In this document: positions 21,240 to 28,174 of the stretch, piece by piece
Position numbering within the stretch: position 1 is the first letter of the stretch
Layout of the letters: each line of letters starts with the position of its first letter
Source of the DNA: Streptomyces sp. MZ04
Lineage (GTDB): Bacteria > Actinomycetota > Actinomycetes > Streptomycetales > Streptomycetaceae
Assembly (NCBI RefSeq): GCF_004684775.1
Contig: NZ_SRIC01000026.1
Location: 1 to 51,840 of the forward strand
Length of the DNA stretch: 51,840 nt
Reading direction: 5' to 3'
Position numbers and translations under genes: made by a program
Notes under the pieces: generated by a model
What the model was told of the DNA's origin: nothing
Databases searched by the model: none
What the model saw: the letters and a program-made list of their open reading frames with translations, nothing else

Positions 21240-21289
21240 TCCGCGAGGCTATCCGCAGCGCCGCCGCCGCGTGGCACGATCAGCCCCCG

Positions 21290-22936
21290 TCAGTGATGGG
21301 AGTCACCACCCCGCTGGATCTCCAGGTACTCCTCGGGGGTCGCCTTGGGCACCTGGGCCGACGGCCCGTACATGGCCCGCCCCAGGCGCGCCCGCAGCCG
21401 CTCCCCCCGGGTGACCTTGCGGGCCACGCCGTTCGCGTCGACCAGCGGCCCGAGCTCGTACGGCTTGGGCTGCTCGTGCGCGGTGAGGGTGTGCAACTCG
21501 CCCTGTGAGAGCGGGATGTGGACCTCTACGTACTCGCCGTGCGGCAGGCGTTTGACCGTGCCGCTCTCCCGCCCCCGCAGCGCCTTCTCGCGGTCCCGGT
21601 GCTGCAGGCCCATGCACCATCGGTGGGTGACGAGGAAGGCGATGACCGGTCCGGCGAAGAAGGCGATCCGTACGAACCAGGTGATCGCGTTGATGGAGAG
21701 ATGGAAGTGCGTGGCCCACAGGTCGTTGCCGCCGCCGATCATCAGCACGCCGAACAGCGTCAGCCAGGCCACGCCGATCCCGGTGCGCACGGGTGCGTTG
21801 CGCGGCCGGTCCCCGATGTGGTGCTCCCGTTTGTCACCGGTGACCCAGGCCTCGACGAACGGATAGACCGCGATCGCCACCATGATCAGCGGGAAGAGCG
21901 AGAACGGGATGAAGACGCCGAGTTGGAGCGTGTGCCCCCAGGCGTTGATCTCCCAGCTGGGCATCACCCGGATCAGCCCCTCGGAGAAGCCCAGATACCA
22001 GTCGGGCTGGGCTCCCGTGGAGACCAGGTCGGGACGGTAGGGCCCCATCGCCCACACGGGGTTGATGGTGGCGACCGCGCCCATGACCGCGAGGACACCG
22101 AAGACGAGGAAGAAGAAGCCGCCGGCCTTGGCGACGTAGTTCGGAAAGAAGGGCACCCCGATCACGTTCTTCTCGGCCCTTCCGGGCCCGGGGAACTGCG
22201 TGTGCTTGTGGTAGAAGACCAGGATCAGATGGACGAGGACGAGCCCCAGCATGATCCCCGGCAGCAGCAGCACATGCAGGCTGAAGAGCCGCGGAATGAT
22301 GTCGTCGCCCGGGAACTCCCCGCCGAAGAGGAAGAAGGAGAGATACGTCCCGATGACCGGGACGGACAGGATGGCGCCCTGCGCGAAGCGGATGCCGGTG
22401 CCGGAGAGCAGGTCGTCCGGGAGCGAGTAGCCGGTCAGGCCGGTGATGATGCCGAGGAACAGCAGCGTCCAGCCGAACAGCCAGTTGAGCTCGCGCGGCT
22501 TGCGGAACGCCCCGGTGAAGAACACCCGCATCATGTGCACGAGCATCCCGGCGACGAAGACGACCGCGGCCCAGTGGTGGATCTGCCGGATCAGCAGACC
22601 GCCGCGCACCTCCATGCTGATGTCGACCGTGGACTCGTACGCCCGGGTCATCTGGATGCCGTTGAGCGGCTTGTAGACACCGTCGTAGACGACCTCGGTG
22701 CCGCTCGGTTCGAAGAAGAGGGTCAGATAGATCCCGGTGAGGATCAGGACCAGGAAGCTGTAGAGGCAGATCTCCCCGAACATGAAGGACCCGTGCTCCG
22801 GGAAGATCTTGCGCATCTGGCTCTTGGCCACGGTGTGGATGCCGAGGCGTCCGTCCGCCCAGTCGGCGACCCGCTCGCCTTTCCCCGCAGGTTCCGGCCG
22901 TCGGCCGTCCCGGACGTGCTCGTCGCTCTCGCTCAT
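21290..22936 (-). CDS. Cytochrome b subunit (QcrB-like), orphan copy
   Basis: A 548-residue membrane protein of the actinobacterial bc1-complex cytochrome b type, with about eight or nine helices. The haem-ligand histidine pairs are in QIHHWAAVVFVAGMLVHMMR and FSLHVLLLPGIMLGLVLVH. The quinol-site motif is PDWY, as in Actinobacteria, where other groups have PEWY. ATG at 22936 has a GGAGG upstream. No qcrA, qcrC or ctaE gene is adjacent, so this is not the usual qcrCAB operon and is probably a second copy. It may substitute in the main complex under some condition or be an unused paralogue. Confidence 0.9.
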   Translation of the reverse strand: MSESDEHVRDGRRPEPAGKGERVADWADGRLGIHTVAKSQMRKIFPEHGSFMFGEICLYSFLVLILTGIYLTLFFEPSGTEVVYDGVYKPLNGIQMTRAYESTVDISMEVRGGLLIRQIHHWAAVVFVAGMLVHMMRVFFTGAFRKPRELNWLFGWTLLFLGIITGLTGYSLPDDLLSGTGIRFAQGAILSVPVIGTYLSFFLFGGEFPGDDIIPRLFSLHVLLLPGIMLGLVLVHLILVFYHKHTQFPGPGRAEKNVIGVPFFPNYVAKAGGFFFLVFGVLAVMGAVATINPVWAMGPYRPDLVSTGAQPDWYLGFSEGLIRVMPSWEINAWGHTLQLGVFIPFSLFPLIMVAIAVYPFVEAWVTGDKREHHIGDRPRNAPVRTGIGVAWLTLFGVLMIGGGNDLWATHFHLSINAITWFVRIAFFAGPVIAFLVTHRWCMGLQHRDREKALRGRESGTVKRLPHGEYVEVHIPLSQGELHTLTAHEQPKPYELGPLVDANGVARKVTRGERLRARLGRAMYGPSAQVPKATPEEYLEIQRGGDSHH

Positions 22937-23030
22937 GCGACCCCCCTCCGGCGTCTACCAGGGTAGGTCGTGGAGTTCAATGAGCCAACAGGCCTCGCAC
23001 GAGCGGGAGTTGACGATCAACCGGCACGGG

Positions 23031-24110
23031 TCACATCGCGACGGCGGCAGGCGCGCCCGGCTCTCGCTCCACCTCCCGGACGAGCCCGATCGCCCGCCCC
23101 AGCGTCGCGAGCCGCGCGTCCAGGCTCTCGCCCGCCGGATAGAAGCGGACCGTGTCCACGCCCGCGTCGCGCCAGACCCGCAGCCGGGCGCGGACCATGT
23201 CCTCGGTGCCGATGAGCGTGGTGGCGAGGACCATCTCATCGGTGATCAGGGCCGTCGCGCCGTCGCGGTCACCGGACTGCCAGCGGCTGCGGACCTCGGC
23301 GGCGGTCTCGGCCCAACCCTGCCTGCTGTAGGCGTTGTTGTAGTAGTTGGTGGTGGCGGAGCCCATGCCGCCCAGGCTGAAGGCGAGTTCCTTCTTGCGG
23401 CCCGCCACCATCGCGCGCAGCGCGTCCTCGTCGTCGGCGAAGGCGACTTCGGCGCCCTGGCAGACGTTCAGGTCGGCGCGGGTGCGCCCGGCGGCGGCGA
23501 GGCCTGCGTCCAGGTGGTCGAAGTACGCCTCCTTCGCACCCTCCGGCACAAAGCTGGTGCCGAGCCAGCCGTCCGCGATCTCGCCGGTCAGGCGCAGCAT
23601 CTTGGGCGAGAGGGTGGCCAGGTAGACGGGCAGGTCGTGTTCGGCGCGCATCGACAGGCGCATGGGCCTGGCGTCGCCGCCGGGCAGCGGAAGGGTGAAC
23701 TCCCGTCCCGCGTACGAGATCTTCTCCCCCGTGACGGCCTGCCGGACGATCTCCACGGTCTCCCGCATCCGGGTCAGCGGGCGGGCGAACGGCACTCCGT
23801 GCAGGCCCTCGATGACCTGTGGTCCGGAGGGGCCGAGCCCGAGGATGAAGCGGCCGTCGGAGATGTTCGAGAGGGTGATCGCCGCGCGGGCGATGGCCGC
23901 CGGGGTCCGGGTCGCGAGCTGGATGATCCCGGAGCCCAGCGTCATCCGCTCCGTGCGCGCCGCCAAGTAGCCGAGCGGGGACGGCGCTTCGGAGCCCCAG
24001 GCCTCCGCGACCCAGCAGATGTCCATCCCGAGTTTCTCGGCCTCGGTGACGAAGTCGACCGTCTCCCGCCAGTTCGCCCCGGAGGCCTCGATCGTCGTCG
24101 ACGTACGCAT
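23031..24110 (-). CDS. LLM-class (luciferase-like) F420-dependent oxidoreductase
   Basis: A 359-residue TIM-barrel protein of the bacterial luciferase-like superfamily. Recognisable parts are FVTEAEKLGMDICWVAEAWG, YLAARTERMTLGSGI, LSNISDGRFILGLGPSGPQV and AEHDLPVYLATLSPKM. These fit the coenzyme F420 type common in Actinobacteria rather than true luciferases. Its ATG shares one base with the stop of the SRPBCC gene (TGATG), so the two are translationally coupled. The hydride acceptor is unknown. Confidence 0.88.
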   Translation of the reverse strand: MRTSTTIEASGANWRETVDFVTEAEKLGMDICWVAEAWGSEAPSPLGYLAARTERMTLGSGIIQLATRTPAAIARAAITLSNISDGRFILGLGPSGPQVIEGLHGVPFARPLTRMRETVEIVRQAVTGEKISYAGREFTLPLPGGDARPMRLSMRAEHDLPVYLATLSPKMLRLTGEIADGWLGTSFVPEGAKEAYFDHLDAGLAAAGRTRADLNVCQGAEVAFADDEDALRAMVAGRKKELAFSLGGMGSATTNYYNNAYSRQGWAETAAEVRSRWQSGDRDGATALITDEMVLATTLIGTEDMVRARLRVWRDAGVDTVRFYPAGESLDARLATLGRAIGLVREVEREPGAPAAVAM

Positions 24111-24649
24111 CAGGCGCCCCGCCTCTCCGCGGCGGCCGGGGCTCCCTCGGCCAGCTCCTTGATCGCGTCCAGTGTGGCCGCCATGTTCCGCTCGAACTCC
24201 CTCATCCGTACGAAGACGATCTTCTGTTCCTTCTCCGGCGTCCGGTCGATCGCGTGGGAGAGCCCCGAACGGCCCGGCCCCATCTGCATCCACTGGGTGA
24301 GCTCGGTGCCGCCGTCGTCCCGCGCCCGCAGGCTGAACCGCCATAGGGCGCTGGGCTGTTCGGGGTCCTCGACCGCCCAGGAGAAGACACGCGGGGCCTC
24401 GCATTCCACGACGTACGACGTGGTCTGCCACGTACCGAACGACTCGTGCTCGCTGCGGCCGACGAACCGGGCGCCGGTCACCGGCCAGGTCGCCCCGTCC
24501 AGCCACTCCACCGACCGCAGCTCCGTGCTCAGCGTGGGCATCAGGCCGATGTCGGCCACCAGCTCCCACACGCGTTCCGGTGACGCCGCGATCTCTCTGC
24601 GCACCTCGGCCGTCGGCTTGTCCGCATAGCGCGCGCCTGTCCACTCCAT
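24110..24649 (-). CDS. SRPBCC (START/polyketide cyclase-like) family protein
   Basis: A 179-residue SRPBCC-fold protein: the N-terminal strand and helix (EVRREIAASPERVWELVADI) lead into beta strands (GARFVGRSEH, TTSYVVECEAPRVFSWAVED) and a long C-terminal helix. Such proteins bind hydrophobic ligands or act as lyases and cyclases. ATG at 24649 gives the normal N-terminus; AGAGAGG lies about 10 bases upstream. It is coupled to the LLM oxidoreductase and may bind its substrate or product. Confidence 0.85.
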   Translation of the reverse strand: MEWTGARYADKPTAEVRREIAASPERVWELVADIGLMPTLSTELRSVEWLDGATWPVTGARFVGRSEHESFGTWQTTSYVVECEAPRVFSWAVEDPEQPSALWRFSLRARDDGGTELTQWMQMGPGRSGLSHAIDRTPEKEQKIVFVRMREFERNMAATLDAIKELAEGAPAAAERRGA

Positions 24650-24711
24650 CGTGGGTCGCCTCTCTGTCGTCGTAGCTGAGCTGTCGTCGCCGATCCACCT
24701 CGCCGACCACG

Positions 24712-24740
24712 AGAGTTGCGTAGATAGACTCACTCGTCAA
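24712..24740 (-). promoter_or_regulatory. Predicted promoter of the SRPBCC-LLM pair
   Basis: On the minus strand TTGACG (24740-24735), 17 bp and AACTCT (24717-24712). Around the -10 region GAGT-N11-ACTC forms a small inverted repeat that could be the site of the adjacent HxlR regulator. Confidence 0.4.
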
Positions 24741-24771
24741 GGGTGTACAGGGCAGGGTGTGCGGGGGAGGT

Positions 24772-25269
24772 TCAGCGGCTGAAGCGCTCCTGGATGTCCG
24801 GCCGTTCGGCAAGCCGCGCCGGGTAGCCGGGGCCGATGCGCGCGCGGGTGTCCGCGGCCGTCATCGGCTCCTTGCAGTGGGCGCAGACCACTTCGGCGGC
24901 GGCCTCGTGCCCGCAGCGGTCGTGGTGGAAGACGACCGGCGGCCCCTCGTCGCCGCTCAGCCAGCGGTTGCCCCAGCTGTTCATCGCCGCGAGTACGCCG
25001 AAGAAGTCGCGGCCCTTCTCGGTGAGCACGTAGTCGTAGCGCACCGGCTCGCTCTGATAGGCGCGCTTCTCAAGGAGACCCTCGTCGACGAGGCGGCGCA
25101 GCCGGTCGGTCAGTGTGTTGCGCGCGATGCCCAGCTCCTGCTGGAAGGCGTCGAAGCGTTTGATGCCGTAGAAAGCCTCGCGCAGCACCAGCGGAGTCCA
25201 CCAGTCGCCCAGCAGATCCATGGTGCGGGCGATGGAGCAGGGCCAGTCGGCAAAGGAGGTCCGCCTCAT
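24772..25269 (-). CDS. HxlR-family (MarR-like) transcriptional regulator
   Basis: A 165-residue HxlR protein. CSIARTMDLLGDWWTPLVLREAFYGIKRF and the winged helix GIARNTLTDRLRRLVDEGLLEK are diagnostic. A C-terminal stretch with HDRCGHEAAAEVVCAHC may bind metal. ATG at 25269 has TATCCT 6 bases upstream on its strand, which suggests a leaderless transcript. It lies 122 bp upstream of the SRPBCC-LLM pair on the same strand and is the likely regulator of that pair. Confidence 0.9.
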   Translation of the reverse strand: MRRTSFADWPCSIARTMDLLGDWWTPLVLREAFYGIKRFDAFQQELGIARNTLTDRLRRLVDEGLLEKRAYQSEPVRYDYVLTEKGRDFFGVLAAMNSWGNRWLSGDEGPPVVFHHDRCGHEAAAEVVCAHCKEPMTAADTRARIGPGYPARLAERPDIQERFSR

Positions 25270-25412
25270 GCCGCAAGGATACGAGAAGGAAGCAAGGGCC
25301 CCTGTGGGTCTCAGGACAAGACCCAGCAGTCGGCGGCCGGTGCCGCGGCGCCACGTGACGTACGCCGCAAACACGGCCGCCCCGTTGTGGACGGGGCCCG
25401 GAGGCTGATCAA

Positions 25413-26318
25413 GTGGCGGGAGTCGTCGTGTCGTTCCGTGCCCACCCGGAGGCCCCGTTGCTCTTCACATCCGTGGACGATGTCGCCGAGCGGCTCGCCG
25501 AGACGGGGTATCTGGCGTCCACGGCCGTCGCCACGACCGTCTTCCTCGCCGACCGCCTGGGCAAGCCCCTCCTCGTGGAGGGCCCGGCAGGCGTAGGCAA
25601 GACCGAGCTGGCCAAGGCGGTGGCTCAGGTCGCGGACGCGACGCTCGTGCGGCTCCAGTGCTACGAGGGCGTGGACGAGTCCCGCGCCCTGTACGAGTGG
25701 AACCACGCCAAGCAGCTCCTGCGCATCACCGCCGGGCGCGACGAGTCGTGGGACGAGACGCGTACGGACATCTTCAGCGAGGAGTTCCTGCTCCCGCGCC
25801 CGCTGCTCACCGCCATCCGCGGCAGCGACCCCAAGGTCCTCCTGATCGACGAGACCGACAAGGCGGACGTCGAGGTGGAGGGGCTGCTCCTCGAAGTGCT
25901 CAGCGACTTCCAGGTCACCGTCCCCGAACTCGGCACGATCACCGCGACGCGGCGCCCCTTCACCGTGCTCACCTCGAACGCGAGCCGCGAGCTGTCCGAG
26001 GCGCTGCGCCGCCGCTGCCTCTTCCTGCACATCGGCTTCCCCGAGGAGGAGTTGGAGCGCCGCATCGTACGGCTGAAGGTGCCGGGGCTCGACGAGACGC
26101 TCGCCCGGTCCGTCGTCCGCGTGGTCGGCGCGCTGCGCGCGATGGACCTGCGCAAGGTGCCCTCGGTCGCGGAGACCATCGACTGGGCCCGCACGCTGCT
26201 CGCCCTGGGCGCCGGCTCCCTGGACGAGGACGTCGTACGCGACAGTCTCGGCGTCGTGCTCAAGCACCAGGAAGACATACTGAAGGCGGCGGCCAAGCTG
26301 GACCTGGACGCCGTGTGA
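25413..26318 (+). CDS. MoxR-type AAA+ ATPase
   Basis: A 301-residue MoxR/CoxD-like ATPase with Walker A GPAGVGKT (57-64), Walker B VLLIDETDKAD, sensor 1 LTSNASRELSEALRRRC and a C-terminal lid. GTG at 25413 has GGAGG 8 bases upstream. Its stop overlaps the start of the VWA gene (GTGA). MoxR-VWA pairs act as chaperones that insert cofactors or remodel metalloenzymes, as CoxD-CoxE do for CO dehydrogenase. No client enzyme is next to it, so the target is unknown. Confidence 0.93.
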   Translation: MAGVVVSFRAHPEAPLLFTSVDDVAERLAETGYLASTAVATTVFLADRLGKPLLVEGPAGVGKTELAKAVAQVADATLVRLQCYEGVDESRALYEWNHAKQLLRITAGRDESWDETRTDIFSEEFLLPRPLLTAIRGSDPKVLLIDETDKADVEVEGLLLEVLSDFQVTVPELGTITATRRPFTVLTSNASRELSEALRRRCLFLHIGFPEEELERRIVRLKVPGLDETLARSVVRVVGALRAMDLRKVPSVAETIDWARTLLALGAGSLDEDVVRDSLGVVLKHQEDILKAAAKLDLDAV

Positions 26319-27754
26319 ACGCGCCGTCCCCGACCGGCGTCCCGGAGCGTCTGACGGCCCTCGTCCAGGCGCTGCGCTCGCACGGCATCCGGATCGGTAC
26401 GGGCGAGACGGTGGACGCCGGGCAGGCCATCGAGGCCCTCGGTCTGAGCGACCGGGAGCGGGTGCGCGAGGGCCTGGCGGCGGCGCTGCTGCACAGCGAG
26501 GGACAGCGCCCGGTCTTCGATCCGGTCTTCGACCTGTACTTTCCGCGCGGGGTCGGCGCTCCCGACGCGCTGGACGGCTCCGGGCGTGACTTCGACAGGG
26601 ACGATCTGCGCGACCGCCTCGCCGCCGCGCTCGCCGCCAACGACCAGGCGCTGCTGGCCCAGTTGGCGGCGGAGGCGGTGGACGGCATGGGCGGCTACGG
26701 CACGCGTCCGGGGGCGGACGGGTCCGGTGGATCCGGCGGCTCGGAGGGAGCGGGTGGCTCGGACGGCTGGTCGTCCCACCAGACGCTCCAGCGCCTGCGC
26801 CCGGAGACGCTCCTGGCGCGCGTCCTGGCCGCCATCCGCGAGGGCTCCACCGATCCCGGGTCCGCCGATTCCGGGTTCACCGACCGCCTCGAAGCGGACG
26901 AGATCCGGCGCCGTATCGAGGGCTTCCGCGCCCTGGTGGGCGGTGAGGCCCGTCGCAGGGTGGCCGAGAGGCGTGGCGCGGATCAGATCGCGCGGCGGGC
27001 GATCGCCCCGACCGCCGACCGCGTCGACTTCCTGATCGCGGGCCGCGCCCAGCTCGACGAACTCCGCAGGACCGTGCAGCCGCTGGCCCGCAAACTGGCC
27101 ACCCGGCTCGCCGCACGCCGCCGCCGTGCGGCCCGTGGCCGGATCGACCTGCGCCGCACGCTGCGCGGCTCCCTGTCCACGGGCGGCGTCCCGATGCGCC
27201 CGGTGCTGCGCCGCCGGCGCCCCGCCCGCCCCGAACTGGTGCTCCTGTGCGATGTGTCGGGCTCCGTGGCGGGCTTCGCCAACTTCACGATGCTCCTGGT
27301 GCAGGCGCTGCACGACCAGTTCAGCAAGGTGCGGGTGTTCGCCTTCGTCAACCGCGTCGACGAGGTGACCGACCTCATCGCACGCGGCTCGGCCGACCCC
27401 GAGGGCCTGAGCACCCGCATCATCTCCGGGGCCGCCGTGACGCGCTATCACGGCGGCAGCGACTACGGCACATCGCTGGGCGAGTTCGCCGAGTGCCATC
27501 CGCGGGCGATCACCCCGCGCAGTACGGTCTTCATCCTCGGCGACGCCCGCACGAACATGAGCGACCCGAACGTGCACGCCCTGCGCGACATCGCGGCGCG
27601 CGCCCGCCAGGTCTACTGGCTCAACCCCGAACGCCGGGCCCTGTGGCAGACCGGCGACTCGGTGGCCGGCACCTACGCCGAACTCGTCGAGATGTACGAG
27701 TGCCGCAACGCGCGGCAGCTCAGTGCGCTGATCGGGCGGCTGCTGCCGGTCTGA
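26315..27754 (+). CDS. VWA-domain protein, CoxE-like partner of MoxR
   Basis: A 479-residue protein. The N-terminal half is helical and contains a Gly/Ser-rich linker around residues 130-155 (repeated GGSGGSEG-like sequence). The C-terminal half is a von Willebrand A domain with the MIDAS motif in LLCDVSGSVAGF (Asp-x-Ser-x-Ser) and the later GDARTNMSDP. The CoxE family has this layout. GTG at 26315 overlaps the MoxR stop. It should bind the MoxR ATPase and a client. Confidence 0.9.
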   Translation: MNAPSPTGVPERLTALVQALRSHGIRIGTGETVDAGQAIEALGLSDRERVREGLAAALLHSEGQRPVFDPVFDLYFPRGVGAPDALDGSGRDFDRDDLRDRLAAALAANDQALLAQLAAEAVDGMGGYGTRPGADGSGGSGGSEGAGGSDGWSSHQTLQRLRPETLLARVLAAIREGSTDPGSADSGFTDRLEADEIRRRIEGFRALVGGEARRRVAERRGADQIARRAIAPTADRVDFLIAGRAQLDELRRTVQPLARKLATRLAARRRRAARGRIDLRRTLRGSLSTGGVPMRPVLRRRRPARPELVLLCDVSGSVAGFANFTMLLVQALHDQFSKVRVFAFVNRVDEVTDLIARGSADPEGLSTRIISGAAVTRYHGGSDYGTSLGEFAECHPRAITPRSTVFILGDARTNMSDPNVHALRDIAARARQVYWLNPERRALWQTGDSVAGTYAELVEMYECRNARQLSALIGRLLPV

Positions 27755-27768
27755 CAGGTCGCCGAACT

Positions 27769-27787
27769 GGCCCCGAGCGCCGGGGCC
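27769..27787. terminator. Hairpin between convergent genes
   Basis: Perfect 7-bp stem ggccccg (27769-27775) and cggggcc (27781-27787) with a 5-base loop, between the VWA gene and the convergent HEPN-like gene. It could terminate both. No T-tract follows. Confidence 0.5.
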
Positions 27788-27796
27788 TCGCGACGC

Positions 27797-28174
27797 TCAC
27801 TGCGGCAGCGCGCTGAGCACGTGGGCCGTCTCGTCCCGCCAGGCCCGCAACTCCGCCGCGGTGGGCGAGAGTTCGTATCCGTGGTAGTGGCAGGCGCGGC
27901 TCAGTCCCGCCCAGGCCGCCGACCAGCGCCGGGCCACCTGCGCGTCCGCGTAGGACTCCAGGCACAGGGCCTGGGCATGTGTCGGGCAGCGTGCGAGTTC
28001 GGGGCGGACCCGGCGCCAGTAGCGGCGCAGGGCTTCCTCGAGCGCGTGGCGCAGCAGCAGGGCCGCCGCGCGCGGCCATACGCCGGTGGTACTGGATGTC
28101 TCGGTGCCGAGGAGACGGTCGGCGCCGGCGAGGAGGTCCTCGGGGGACGCGGCGGGGGGCAGGGCGGAGGTCAC
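27797..28174 (-). CDS. Small all-helical protein with a HEPN-like RX4H motif, partner of the zinc-hook ATPase
   Basis: A 125-residue, mostly helical protein that I do not recognise by name. LLRHALEEALRRYWRRV (residues 40-56) resembles the first long helix of HEPN domains. Arg93 to His98 (RACHYH) fits the RX4-6H catalytic motif of HEPN ribonucleases. It is followed by a helix with the pattern ELSPTAAELRAWRDE. The size suits a stand-alone HEPN domain. GTG at 28174 overlaps the ATPase stop as GTGA, so the two proteins are made together. By analogy with ATPase-controlled HEPN nucleases it may be an RNase effector held in check by the ATPase. That role is inference from motif and context. Confidence 0.7.
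   Translation of the reverse strand: MTSALPPAASPEDLLAGADRLLGTETSSTTGVWPRAAALLLRHALEEALRRYWRRVRPELARCPTHAQALCLESYADAQVARRWSAAWAGLSRACHYHGYELSPTAAELRAWRDETAHVLSALPQ

Noticed and set aside
23009..23021. gttgacgatcaac inverted repeat upstream of the cytochrome b gene
   Set aside because: Five-base arms only; no clear -10 box at the right distance, so neither operator nor promoter can be supported.
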